NCBI GenBank assembly: GCA_026826555.1
Contig: JAKSZT010038955.1
Coordinates: 304,357 to 368,356, forward strand
DNA from: Tolypeutes matacus
Lineage: Eukaryota; Chordata; Mammalia; Cingulata; Chlamyphoridae
Direction: 5' to 3'
Length of the DNA: 64,000 nucleotides
Part shown: positions 1 to 9,954 of the stretch, piece by piece
How positions within the stretch are numbered: the first letter of the stretch is position 1
How the letters are laid out: every line of letters begins with the position of its first letter
Notes under the pieces: generated by a model
Databases searched by the model: none
The model's input: only the letters and a program-made list of their open reading frames with translations
What the model was told of the DNA's origin: nothing
Program-made: the position numbers and the translations under genes

Positions 1-171
1 ATGTCATGGAGAATCCTTAAATATTAAATGCTTTTAAGCAATAAGAGGAAGCTCTATTTCATTAGAGGACTCACCTCCTTCCCTAAATCTTGCTTGAACC
101 TGAATCTGGGGTTGGTCCTTGCTCTAGTTGGTCCTGAGAACCACTTGTAGCTCAGTTCCCTCCTTCATGAG

Positions 172-212
172 GATGTTTGTCTCTGGGCTCACACTAACTT
201 CCCCTCACTGTG
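172..212 (-). promoter_or_regulatory. Decayed recombination signal of the first IGHV pseudogene
   Basis: On the minus strand a canonical heptamer CACAGTG (206-212) follows the codons for Cys-Ala-Arg directly. A nonamer-like element sits at 172-180 (plus strand gatgtttgt), but the spacer is 25 nt, where V signals use 23. Compared with the intact signal at 43510-43548, the spacer sequence is clearly related but carries two extra bases. RAG would be expected to use it poorly. Confidence 0.7.
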
Positions 213-667
213 TCTCTTGCACAATAATATATGGCCATATCTTCAGCAGACTCAGAGCTCAGTTGCAAAGAGAACAGTTCCTTGGACATGTCTTTCAAGA
301 TAGAGAATTGTCTCTTGAAGGATTGTAGTGTGTTACCATTATAGCATATTGCTGACAATGGTTGTAGCCCCTTTCCTGGGAGCTGGAGGATCCAATGTTA
401 AAAGAAACCATTGGTTGTTATAGAGAATCCAGAGACAAAGCACATGAGAGAAAAGATCTTGGAGGGCTTCAACAGTTTTGAGGCCAACTTCTACAGCTAC
501 ACATGGGATAGGACACCTGGGAAAAAGGAGAACCACAGTGAGTCCTTTGCTCAGATGCAGCATCTCCAGTGCCTTCATGTCTGAATCCTGAGATGCTCAC
601 CTCTGGGAGCTGCCACCTGAAAGAGAAATAACACAATATGATTCACATACCTGTTGGTGAAGCCCAT
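206..667 (-). pseudogene. IGHV pseudogene, clan II (IGHV4-like)
   Basis: A two-exon V segment, broken. The leader exon is 601-667 (ATG at 667) and opens MGFTNRY; it ends in VAAPR and a GTGAG donor. The intron runs to a CAG acceptor, and the V exon is 213-516. The leader exon is 67 nt, giving the phase-1 junction typical of IGHV. The V exon is dead: two CAG-to-TAG changes stop it within the first few codons of FR1, and later frame changes affect CDR1-FR2 (the Thr-Thr-Asn-Gly and Pro-Gly-Lys-Gly cores are still readable in different frames). FR3 ends DMAIYYCAR next to a good heptamer. It belongs with the pseudogenes at 5370-5910 and 22754-23210, which have the same leader type. Certain as an IGHV pseudogene; subgroup by resemblance only. 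Confidence 0.88.
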
Positions 668-754
668 GACTTACAGACGGTATGTTTCTGGTTGAGGAGG
701 ATCCTAAATTTAAGTCCATGTATGCTTTGCTTTTAACAGTTGGCCTAAATGGCA

Positions 755-762
755 ATTTATAT
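755..762 (-). promoter_or_regulatory. Degenerate octamer of the first V pseudogene
   Basis: Plus strand atttatat lies about 90 bp upstream of the leader ATG, the same place as the perfect octamer at 23299-23306 in the paralogous unit. It has two mismatches to the reverse octamer ATTTGCAT, so Oct-1/Oct-2 binding is probably lost. Confidence 0.5.
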
Positions 763-782
763 GAAGAGATACTTTTAGAAGT

Positions 783-965
783 AAAGGTCAAAATGGTTCT
801 GAGATTCCCGTTTCTCTAGGGCTCCTCTCAGAGGAGGATGCTGTCTGGGCCCTAGTACAATACAGCCCCCTTCCTGGGGTCTTACTTCTCTAAGAACAGG
901 GTTTTCTTTATTCAGGCCATGGAACTTGCTGAAGGAGCTGATAAAGGAGCCAGATGCAGCCAAGG
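783..965 (-). repeat. V-upstream duplicated block, copy 1
   Basis: This block aligns by eye with 6040-6215 and 23350-23515. Shared landmarks are a run of the type gaggaggat...tggctgagccct and, near the end, ggagccagatgcagccaagg. It lies at a similar distance upstream of the leader in all three units, so it marks tandem duplication of a V gene plus its upstream flank. No coding function is seen. Confidence 0.7.
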
Positions 966-1499
966 AACAAAGAATCCAATGGGAATATAGTCAATTTGAC
1001 TCTACTCTCATGGATATATATATTTATGAAATATTCAACACAAATACAGGAACCTCTAATATCCCCAATAAATGTCCTGATCCACTTATTTCCTCTGTTA
1101 GCTGAATTCTATTTTATATAATAAAGTGTTGAGGCAATAGCTAAATGTACAAACACATCAAATGCAGACAAACTGTAACCAACCCAATATACACCATAAT
1201 TATCAATGACATTTTTTACTTAATTAAATTTGTGAGCATTTCTTCTTCTGAATGGGCTATTATGCAATGTATATTCAAAAATTACTGTAGAGTTGAAATT
1301 GTTCAAGTCAACTTCTCTTGAAGTTTATTTTCAGCAGAAAGTAGACATTTCTTCTTAGTTGATAATCACATGTAGCAGCCTTCTAAAACTGGACCTTAGG
1401 ACTTTCTTTTTTTGGAATAACTTTAGAGAACATGAACCCTAGTGTGAGTGACAAAGACAGCCAGTGGAAGGTCCTAAGCTCACCCATATGTTGGATTAT
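966..1499. other. AT-rich intergenic stretch
   Basis: Nothing recognisable as a gene, V relic or known repeat was seen here. The sequence is AT-rich with short TA runs near 1015. Confidence 0.5.
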
Positions 1500-1860
1500 G
1501 TTATTGGCTGAATTCTATCTCCCAAAACACATGTTCAATCCTAACCCTGGTCCTATGAATGTGACCTTATTTAGAGTTCTTTGAAGATGTTGTTAATTAA
1601 GATAAGGCCAAATTGGATTGGTGGGGCCCTATCCCATCATGACTGGTGTACATATAGAAGGGAGGAAGTGGACACAGAAAGATAGACTCAAGGAGGACAC
1701 ATGTGATGACCGAATTAGGAATCAAAGCCCAAGTATTTTGAGCAAAGCACTGGTGGCTAGGAGGAAGACAGGAAGGATTCTTCCCTACAGACTTCAGATT
1801 TATAGCCTCTTGAACTATATATTTGAATAGAGGCAATGTATTTGAATTGTATTAAGTCAT
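1500..1860 (+). mobile_element. MLT1-like (ERVL-MaLR) LTR fragment
   Basis: The order of blocks fits the MaLR LTR family: a ctgaattctatctccc-like opening, a 'gtgaccttattt' block, a 'gataaggccaaattggattggtggggcccta' type segment (1600-1630), 'catgactggtgtac', 'gacacagaaag', then 'ggaaggattcttccct' and 'gacttcagatttatagcctc'. It is strongly diverged and both ends are vague. Identity rests on recognition of the consensus layout, not an alignment. Confidence 0.6.
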
Positions 1861-3721
1861 CTAACTTGTGATGCTCCATTACAGAAGACCTAGGAATCCA
1901 TTCAAGCATTATTCCCAGAGAAGCCCAATTCCTGGAGTCTTTGTCTATTTCAATTATTTTTTATTTCATTGAAAATGGTTCCTAATATTTGGGGAAATAA
2001 CATGAATGTCCTGTTCAATATGTGCACATAGTGAATGGTTTGAAGAAAGGAAGAGCTCATAAGTGCTAGAGAGAAACTACTTGCCCAGGAGACAGACTTC
2101 GTGAAAAAATAACCTGGGAACTGCCCTCCTGAGGCCTGTGTCACTGGATTGGGATCATGACTGAGATCCTAGAAGTCAGATGTAACAGAGAACCCAGCAC
2201 AGCTCCATCCCCTTCTGCCCTGTGACCCAGAGGATGTGATCTCAAAACTATGAGAATCTGTCTGACAAGAAACAAACTGGAGATAACAGCAGAAACTTTG
2301 TATGTGAATTTTATGATTGGGACCAGGAGCTGTTTGCTGATATCACTGTAATTTTATCATTGCCTTGTGAGCCAGAATGTAGGAAGCTAAGACTGTCCTC
2401 ACCTCTGACAGCCACAAATGCACAACAGATTCCTGCTTTTGTCCTGGCCTTGACATGTCACACCTGTGTGAATGGGGTAGGTAAGCCCCCACAACCTCAA
2501 TGTCCCCACCCTTAAATTGATCAATTTAGATCCTGTTGTTTCTGAAAATCTCTTTTACCTCATTTCAGGAACACAACACTGAATGCACCATACTACAACT
2601 GGCTAATCAATACTAGTCAAGTGAACTACATAGCAAATAATCTACATTCTGGAAAGTAGTTAATCAGAAAGTCATGAGAAGTAAGATTAGAAAGATTAGT
2701 AGGCTGAATCAGAACTTTTTCTTTAAGAGCAGGAGATGTGGGCTGGCCTGCTGTGAGAAAGGGGAGGGGAAGTGCAATATCCAGAACCAGGTGTGCCAGC
2801 TACTCACTGTGTAGTCATTTAGGGTTACACAGATGCAGAATTGAATGTCTTGGATTTTGGGCACTGATGAAATGGAGAGATAAAGGTATAAATTCTTGCT
2901 CACACAGAACAAAATCCAATGGTATGCATATGTTTCTGTGGGTGAGGAAGAGTTGCTAGGGTGTGCTTAACATAAGGAAAGAAAAATTACCTTTTAGCTC
3001 TTGTGTACATTATTAAACAAAGCATGGCTCATCATCAATATTATATTTTTTTCAATGCTAGTGTGAAGAACCAAGGGAAATGATTAATTTGTAATAGACA
3101 GAGAAAGGAGGTAAATATTTAAGTGAGATATATTTGAGGGTTACCAGACATGATGACCCTAGGGGAAGTCAGCACCATGATCAGGGTGAGAAAGATAAGA
3201 TGTTGGTGAGATTCATATTGAGGATATGGGGAAAGGCCATCTCATAGCTGCTTTTTATCTGTTCTGTAAAATCTAAGACTGGAATATGAACTTAGAGAAA
3301 GTTGAGTCTATATGTTTGATGATAATGGATGGTCTTAAATAGGTTGTGAAAAATGAAGCATAAAGAGAATTGTAGCAATTCTCAGATCATCAGCATGCCT
3401 CCCAAAATTTAACATTTTGTCCCTGTCCCTCACTTATAAGACAGCTATATGATAAAGAGACCCCCCCTTTGTAGTGTGCCTCTCACTGCCTTTTTGAGCT
3501 CCCATGTTGTAGTAGAATATTATTAGACACATTAACAGTCCTAGATAAATTCTTATTTTAGACTCTTATATGAAAAAAGTAAACCCAGTACCTTAGAGGA
3601 AGCCCCTCCCAGGCAAACCTGCACCTACCCAGAACTTGGGTCTGTTCTCTGTTGTCCTGAGAGACCCCTGAGTTCAAAACTCACCCTGCAGGGAGGTTCC
3701 AATTGGGCTCACAGGGCATTT
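1861..3721. other. Intergenic DNA, no feature recognised
   Basis: No V segment, gene or repeat was recognised until the 3' flank of the next V pseudogene (from about 3650). The string gtcctgagagacccctg at 3654 recurs near 24756 next to another V relic, so the end of this stretch is V-flanking sequence. Confidence 0.5.
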
Positions 3722-4010
3722 CCCTTGCAGTATCTCTGCCCAGTGTTACCTGGCTGAGCACTTGGTTTCAGGCTGCTCTTTAAAGGTACAATTAAGCTCT
3801 TGATACCATCTCTTGACATGTGAATTGTCTCTAGAAACTCAGCTTATTCTGCAGGGGGCCAAACACAGGATTTAATGAAATCACCAGGATCCCTTTCCTG
3901 GAGCCTACAAGATGCATTGACACAAACCCAGGCATAGTGAATCCAGAGATTTTTCAGGGACTTTCAGGGGAACTCTTACCTCCTTTGTGCTCCTCTATTT
4001 GAAGGTCACA
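3722..4010 (-). pseudogene. IGHV pseudogene, clan III (IGHV3-like)
   Basis: Reading the minus strand, clan III framework can be followed through frame changes. An FR1 start resembling VQLVESGGG lies near 4008-3980 (DLQIEEHKGG). CDR1 reads SGFTMPGF, followed by a Met-His-(Leu)-Val equivalent of MHWV and a Gly-Lys-Gly loop. Further along are RDNS and an LYL...SLKP segment (FR3), then TAC-TGC-AAG near 3731-3722. The downstream flank (GTGAGCCCA, then CCTCCCTGCAGGG) resembles IGHV3 3' flanks. A nonamer-like element sits at 3695-3703, but no acceptable heptamer is at the right distance. No leader exon was found, because a CA-rich tract starts at about 4060. Heavily decayed. Confidence 0.65.
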
Positions 4011-4054
4011 TCAGAGAACACCTGCACATACAGAATCATGGGGTTGAAAGCCAA

Positions 4055-4400
4055 TTCACACACGTAGTATGCCAATAACACATGCACATACACACATGCA
4101 CATACATGGACACACATGTACACATTACTAACAAATGCTCACACATCTACTATATTCATAATACACATACTTATCCACAAACACATACAAATATGCATTC
4201 CACACATGCACAGACACACATGAACACATTACGCACACACCTACAATTCCAGTAATAAAAAAATGTACACTTAAAAAAAAAACAAAAAACAAACAAACAA
4301 AAAAACAATGTACACTAACAAACATAAAATCAAGTGCATACACACAACTGTACACACCCTTGAACATACACACATGTGCACCAACATGAACACACACAAA
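4055..4400. repeat. CA-rich low-complexity tract with A-rich core
   Basis: Alternating cacaca/catac words run through the interval, with an A-rich segment at about 4255-4310. It occupies the place where the leader of the neighbouring clan III pseudogene would be expected. The open frame at 4128-4430 (minus) is a translation of this repeat. Confidence 0.85.
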
Positions 4401-5369
4401 CACACATGATTTGTTTAATTTTTGCCACAAAGAGGAGGAAGGAACAAAAGAATTCTATGTTCTATTGGATAAATCCCATGAATTTCAAAGCATTCTGTCC
4501 AGAAATATGAGAAACATGACTCTGAGTAGCAGAGGGGCTGAGTTGTCTCCCAGGAACCAAAGGTGTGGTTTTCATGTGGGAGACACATTTTGTATAAAGG
4601 TGGAAGAGACTGTGGTTATTCTGTCTCTCTCTGGGCACTCTAGTGACTTTCCTGGGAACATCTGTGTTTACTGAGCACAGGTCAGAGAGCAATGTTTTGT
4701 GGAAATAAGCATAAAATTTATGACTTTGTATTCTGTCTTCCCCATGTCCACAGGGAGTACATTCCTGTGAAGAGGATTTTTTTTCTAATCATGAAGAAAT
4801 GTCTATGTTTTAAAGAAGGCAAGAGATAAATACATATTAAATTAGTTAATATATTATTGAATGAAATGGATCAAATAACCAGAAACAGAGGATATAGGCA
4901 CAAATAAAATATGATTTCTACATGACTTATTTATTGGCCATCTCTCATAGACCCACCTCAGCCACTCTGAACAGAGGAATGTGGTGGAGCAGCAGGAGGC
5001 ACTCTAATCATCTAGTGTGAGGAGCCTGGAGCTGGCTGATCATGTCACTCTGCACAGTTCCAGGTCAGAGCTGCCTCTGCTTTGGTTTCATTTGAAACTT
5101 ACAGGTCCATGGGAAAAATCATATACTGTTTTTCTATGGATCTAAGGAAATGAGGAAAAGAATAAGAAAAGTAAAAGGTTCTGAGGAAATATCTCTGCTT
5201 GGAAGGGGGAAATGTAGATGCTCAAATAGTCACCTCCTCACCTTCCCTCTGCAGGGTCTGTCCCCTGAACTCTGTGGGCAGGAGTATACACTTGGCCCAC
5301 CTGTCAAATGCTCCCCAACAGAGAGAAATTTGAGTCTCCTACCCTACCCTGGTGCCTCTGGTACATCCC
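4401..5369. other. Intergenic DNA
   Basis: No recognisable gene or repeat. The end of the interval (about 5230-5370) is the 3' flank of the V pseudogene at 5370-5910; no recombination signal could be identified in it. Confidence 0.45.
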
Positions 5370-5910
5370 AGCACAGCAGTATGCACACCTGGGTCCTCCA
5401 ATCTCAGATGCTCACCTGTAAATGCACCTGGCTCTGTAGGATCCCTGGTGAGGCTGTTATGGAACTAAATGGATGTTCTTTGGATGGTATTCCCACCATT
5501 GTTGATCCTGCCCATATACCCAGACTCACCCCAGGAAGCTGGAATAGAAAGTGTAATGGACAAGGAGTCATTTATCTCATCAGTGATGCTAGTTTTCTAG
5601 AAGCATATCCTCTCCCCTGGGCTGGATCCAGGGAGTGCACCTGGGCCCTTACAACAGGAACAGGAACTCACATTCTGTAAACACAAGATACACTAATGAG
5701 AAAGCTACTTCACAGTCAGAAGTGATGGGTTTGGTGGAGGCAGATGGAGACAGGACACCTAAGGACAAGGAGAACCACAGTGAGTCCTGTGCTCAGGTGC
5801 ATCATACCCATTACCTTCTTATCTCAATCCTTAAGACCCTCACATCTGGGAGCTGCCACCAGAAATAGAAAGAACCACAAGGGTTTCATCTTCTTGTGGA
5901 TGAAGTCCAT
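5370..5910 (-). pseudogene. IGHV pseudogene with intact leader and disrupted V exon
   Basis: The leader exon 5844-5910 is open and typical: MDFIHKK..KPLWFF..VAAPR, 67 nt, with a GTGAG donor. The acceptor (CTTAG before 5758) and the opening of L-part 2 (Val-Leu-Ser) also match the paralogues. After that the V exon breaks. About 110 nt unlike FR1 (5647-5757) separates the acceptor from V-like sequence. Recognisable V pieces are MGRINNGGNT (CDR2 region, near 5500) and an EDxxV..CCA-like FR3 end (5398-5371). Several stops and frameshifts are present. The extra 110 nt resembles 22246-22345. A plus-strand open frame of 176 codons over this region is antisense to the pseudogene. Confidence 0.75.
5647..5757. 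repeat. Insert-like block inside V pseudogene, similar to 22246-22345
   Basis: Shared words in order are aacaggaac, acacattc, acaagat, atgagaaa and ggtggaggcag. In this copy the block lies between the V-exon acceptor and FR1-like sequence. In the other it lies about 400 bp beyond the 3' end of the V exon at 22761. Alignment is by eye only. Confidence 0.5.
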
Positions 5911-5996
5911 GATGCCCAGGAAATAGTTTCCAGACTGAAGAGGGACTTGAATTTAAGCAAAAGTGTGCTGTGGTTTCATCTTTCTTCATGTGTACA

Positions 5997-6004
5997 ATTT
6001 GTAT
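5997..6004 (-). promoter_or_regulatory. Octamer-like element of the second clan II pseudogene
   Basis: Plus strand atttgtat is one mismatch from ATTTGCAT (reverse octamer). It lies about 90 bp upstream of the leader ATG at 5910, matching the spacing of the perfect octamer at 23299-23306. Confidence 0.6.
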
Positions 6005-6039
6005 TTGGGAGGTAAGTGTATTTATAATGAAAGGGTACA

Positions 6040-6215
6040 AGGCATGGTCACTTTTTAGGGGCATCCCTGGGAGGAGGATTTTGGCTGAGCCCTCAGAGAA
6101 CACATTCCTGTCCCTGGGGTGCCCCATCACCAACCCTGAGTTCCTCTACTTCCAAGCAAGAAATGTGATGAATGAGATGTTCAGGGAGCCAGATATTGCC
6201 AAGGTCAAGGATGAC
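6040..6215 (-). repeat. V-upstream duplicated block, copy 2
   Basis: Second copy of the block at 783-965 and 23350-23515. Its distal end (agccagatattgccaagg) is itself duplicated again at 6420-6440 inside the TA-rich tract. Confidence 0.7.
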
Positions 6216-6570
6216 ATTAGAAATATGTTCACTGTGTCACTAATCAAAGATATATATATGTATATAATGTAAAAATATATATGTTTATTATATATATGTA
6301 TATAATGTAAACTATTTATGTATATTATATATATACAAAGATAAATATATTATAATATTATATATGTGTATATAATGTAAAAATATATATGTACATTTTA
6401 TATATATTATAATATCAGGGAGCCAGATATTGCCAAGGTCAAATGACATTAGAAATATGTTCACTATATCACTAATCAAATATATATATATAATATATAT
6501 GTATATCATGTAAAATATATGTATATTATATACAAAGATATATATATTATATATATGTATATAATATAAA
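6186..6570. repeat. TA-rich satellite with an internal tandem duplication
   Basis: A unit starting gggagccagatattgccaag and running through tcactaatcaaa into (TA)n occurs at about 6186-6260 and again at about 6417-6485. The interval between them is mostly tatata/tgtatat. The distal end of the V-upstream block was therefore duplicated together with an expanding TA repeat. Confidence 0.85.
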
Positions 6571-7082
6571 TTTCCTAACAAAGTTGTTTCTGGAAGTTTC
6601 TGCTCGTTTTTCACTGTCGACGGATGGGCATTTGGATCTGGAATCTCACCATTTTTCTTGGTGCCCTTACACAGTAGTCACATTAAGTGTGAATTCATAG
6701 CTAGATGGCAGAGCTGTTAGATATTACTATGGCAGTTATTTTATTTTCTGTGTGATCTCTTATTTCCAACAACCATGATTGCATAAGGGATACCTGAAAT
6801 GTTCCTGCTCCTGATATATTGCACTTATGCAAATTTGACAGTTCAACCACCCTCAGTCTCAGTGTCTTCATTTTGCACATTGATCGATTTAGGTCCAGTT
6901 GCTTCTAAAAATACCATAGAGCTTCTCACCTTATGAACTGATCTTGAATACAGCATGTGGCCATTGGCTATTCATTCAATTTTAGTGAATTGAGTTAAAA
7001 ATAAGGAAGAAACAGGAGAGATATCACTAGCACTGCAAGAGAATGTATGGGAAGTTTTGAGAGGTAAAAGGTACTAGATATG
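6571..7082. other. Intergenic DNA up to the retroviral primer site
   Basis: No gene recognised. The stretch immediately before 7083 does not resemble the 3' end of the LTR at 11679-12058, so a 5' LTR is not present here. Confidence 0.5.
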
Positions 7083-7100
7083 TGGCGCCCAACGTGGGGC
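7083..7100 (+). other. Retroviral primer binding site (tRNA-Lys1,2)
   Basis: The 18 nt tggcgcccaacgtggggc are exactly complementary to the 3' end of tRNA-Lys(CUU)-type tRNAs, including CCA. This is where reverse transcription would be primed and it fixes the orientation of the element. Confidence 0.9.
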
Positions 7101-7137
7101 ACAGTCGTCTGCCGCTGGCCGGTAACCTCCTGAACGG

Positions 7138-7316
7138 GTAAGGACTACGTCTGCCTTGCTCCATAACTTGGCAGGCCCCTATTCCCTTAGGTACCCCTCT
7201 CTCTCTGAGACTCGGCCTTTTGCCCCCGGGGTACCCCCTCCCGCCTCATCCCTGTGAGCTTTAGCCACAAGGACTACGTCTGCCTTGCTTCATAACTTGG
7301 CGGGCCCCTATTCCCC
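7138..7316 (+). repeat. Retroviral leader with splice donor and 129-bp direct repeat
   Basis: A donor-like GG/GTAAGG lies at 7138. A block beginning aggactacgtctgccttgct occurs at 7141-7187 and again at 7270-7316, with few differences, so part of the leader was duplicated in tandem. A second donor-like element is not seen before the second copy. Confidence 0.7.
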
Positions 7317-7575
7317 TCAGTGCCTCTTTCCTTCGGCTCTCGCCCCCGAGGTCACCCCCACTCCCTTCCTTTCTCTCTGTCCCCTATAACATTTAACTCT
7401 GCTGTCTCTTGGTTCCCTTTTATTTTCCTCTTTCCGATTGCCCTGCTCTTTCTTTTAGGGGTTCTCTATCAGGTTTTTCCACAGCTCTCCTCCTCCTTAA
7501 TCCCACCAGTAGTGCTTTACACCCTCCTTTTGTGTCTCCTTATCTTCCTTTGCATTTTAATCTCGCCTTCAGGCT

Positions 7576-8208
7576 ATGGGATCCTCCTTCTCCTCTTGTC
7601 AAGCCCCTCGCTAGCCTCCTCGCCTGTCACCAGTGCAAGGTCTCTGCTAAACAGCTTCAAACTTACTGGGACCTACTGCTTCCCTTTAATCCCTGGCTTC
7701 TCACATCTAATCTTTGGGATCCTGATACCTACCGCTTGCTCGTCGACAGAGTAACTTCTGCCATGGAGCATGAGAATAAACGCTTCCCTCCTGGCCTCGT
7801 TCCTGCACTCATTACCATTCGCTCCTGCCTACTCGGCGCCAAGCCTCTAGAGATCTCCCTTTCAGAGCCCTCCTCTTCTGAGGAGGACTGTGAGAACTCT
7901 AAAGCTTTAGTCTTCCAGCTTAACAACCTCTTGGAACACTCTGATACTGCTTCCAAACCTCTGACAAAAACCATTAACAACTGCGCTCAAAAACTAACTA
8001 TCCTGAAACGGTCTCTGTTGTAGAACCACTCCAAAACACTGTTATTCCTGCCCCTTCTCCTCCTATTTCGCCCCCGAATGTTGATACTCCTACCATCAAA
8101 CATACTTTTCCACCTTTTAACCCGCCTCCCTATAATGTCACTGCTATGTCACCGCCCGCCACTCCAGCTGTGGATGTTAACCCTTCAGTTCCAGCAGCAA
8201 CTTTATAG
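7576..8208 (+). pseudogene. gag: Retroviral gag fragment (matrix region, PPPY motif), frameshifted
   Basis: An ATG at 7576 opens MGSSFSS, which fits an N-myristoylation signal (Gly2, Ser6), but the frame stops within 13 codons. Matrix-like sequence continues in another frame at about 7610-8023 (VSAKQLQTYW, then NPWLLTS.LWDPDTY, with the NPW and LWDP spacing of betaretroviral matrix). It then passes back to the first frame after a TAG at 8021. That last part is proline-rich and contains PPPY (8122-8133), a late-domain motif that recruits Nedd4-family ligases for budding. The fragment ends at a stop near 8208. No capsid or nucleocapsid sequence follows. Confidence 0.7.
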
Positions 8209-8690
8209 ACCTCCCACTGCTTACATAATAATAAGGCTGTGGGATGATAGAAGCTAATAAAATGAAACCACTGCAAATGTAAGAAAACTTAGCAATACAG
8301 TTTACAGAAAAATTCTCAAAAGCAGTGAATTCAAAGATATATGTTTCTATTGACATGTTGTAACTTGTGTTTGTCTGGTTGTTCAGTGTCAGTGTATATT
8401 TTGATACCTCCGGATAGTAATATTAATTTAATGAATAAAAATTATTATAAGAGCTCTATTCAAATGGCCAAAAATTAAATAAGCACTTATATTAATAAAT
8501 AAACATGGATATTAGTTTAAAATAATAAAAATAGTACTCAAATTAAACCATTATTCTAATAAGTTTGTTTAATGTTGATGGTAATTGCATGTTGTCAAAA
8601 GTTTGCTTAAAAACAGTTTCTAAAATCATTGTGGTAACTTTAGTAAAGAAGGTATATAGAATGTGCTTTTATTATTAAAAGAAAGTAATT
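8209..8690. other. AT-rich filler between gag and pol remnants
   Basis: No retroviral motif or long frame was found. Base composition drops sharply from C-rich to AT-rich at about 8210. Either the missing gag-pro-pol part was replaced by other sequence or this is a recombination junction. Confidence 0.4.
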
Positions 8691-9115
8691 TTATCAGCAG
8701 TTGCAAATAGCAAAAGGAAAAATTCAAAAACAGGTTCCTTTTCAATATTTAGGTCATACTATTAATAGAAATATTATATCTCCACAAAAGGTCCAGTTTC
8801 AAACTGATAATTTAAGTACTTTAAATAATTTTCAGAAATTACTGAGTGATATTAATTGGGCATGGCCTACTTTAAGAATTCCAACTTATGCTTTACCCTA
8901 ACAAAAAACCCTGACTTAAATAGTCCTCGCATTTTAAGCCCAGAAGCAAAAGAGGAGTTAAATGGCTGAAAAAAAGAGTGCAAAATAGCCAACTAACAAG
9001 AATAACTGTAAATCTTCCAATTTCTCTTTTAATATTTCCATCTTGCCATTCCCCTACTGGGACACTTTGACAAGAGGATGGCATAATAGAATGGATATTC
9101 CTACCTAACAAAGAT
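8690..9115 (+). pseudogene. pol: Retroviral pol remnant: end of reverse transcriptase and connection
   Basis: The open part (about 8692-8901) reads PFQYLGHTI, then LNNFQKLLSDINW and PTYAL. This is the thumb region following the catalytic fingers/palm of class II reverse transcriptases. The catalytic YxDD part is absent. Beyond the stop at 8899, short homologous pieces continue (LNSPRILSPEAKEEL near 8920-8960) with stops and frame changes. RNase H cannot be followed. Confidence 0.75.
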
Positions 9116-9121
9116 ACAAAA

Positions 9122-9954
9122 AAAAAAAAAACTTCTGATTATCATAAACTTACACATACTAATGCTTCTGGCTTACGTCATAAATATCCCCACTTAACAG
9201 TAAAAGAAAGTAAGAGGATTGTTAAACAATGTACTACTTGTGGGCCCATAAATGCCCCTACTTTCTCTCCAGGAACTAATCCCCATGGAGAACATCCTAA
9301 TGAAATTTGGCAAATGGATGTTACACATGTGCCTTCTTTTAGCTGCCTTCTGTATGTGCATGTGACAGGGTACACATATTCTAATTTTATTTGGGCAACT
9401 GCTCAAGCTGGTGAAAAGGCCTCACATGCACGTTCTCATGTATTACATTGTTTTGCAGTAATGGGCCTGCCAACACAGCTAAAAACTAATCATGGGCCTG
9501 CTTATCTTAGTCAATCTTTCAAAAAACTTTGCAATAACTGAAATATTAAACATGTTACAGGAATTCCATATAACCCTCAGGGACAAGCAATAATAGAAAA
9601 AAGTAATCACTTATTAAAATTAATGTTGCAAAAATAAAAAGGGGGAGATGGAAGAGAGTCTGCTAGGGACAGACTGTCTAGAGCATTGCTTACCTTAAAT
9701 TTTCTTAATAAACAACAAATTTCTAATATCACAGCATCAAAAAAAACATTAGGATGTTAAAAAAAAAAAGGAATAAAAATGAAAAATGTGGACAACCTGT
9801 ATATTGGAAAAATGAAACAACCAATAAATGGGAAAAAGGAGAGGTAAACTTTTGGGGCCGAGGTTTTGCTCTTATCATTACAGAAACAGGAGAAGAGCAG
9901 TGGATCCTCTCTAGAAAAATAAAGCCTAGAGTTGGAGATGCTGCCAAGACTTAA
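9122..9954 (+). pseudogene. pol: Retroviral integrase remnant
   Basis: All three integrase domains are traceable. The zinc domain has His codons at 9143 and 9155 and Cys codons at 9230 and 9239. The catalytic core has the first Asp at 9317-9319 (WQMDVTH). The second is changed to Asn (codon 9488-9490), and Glu is kept at 9596-9598. A TGA at 9539 and another stop after 9630 interrupt the frame. The C-terminal domain continues in a different frame at 9754-9951 (VYWKNETTNKW, WGRGFA). Loss of the second catalytic Asp and the stops make it inactive. Confidence 0.85.

Noticed and set aside
4128..4430. 100-codon minus frame rich in Cys/Val/Phe
   Set aside because: Translation of a CA/GT low-complexity tract.
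5150..5680. 176-codon plus-strand open frame
   Set aside because: It runs antisense through a V pseudogene and its flank; no family motif, and the minus strand has leader, splice sites and V pieces.
6312..6614. 100-codon Ile/Tyr-rich minus frame
   Set aside because: Translation of the TA satellite.
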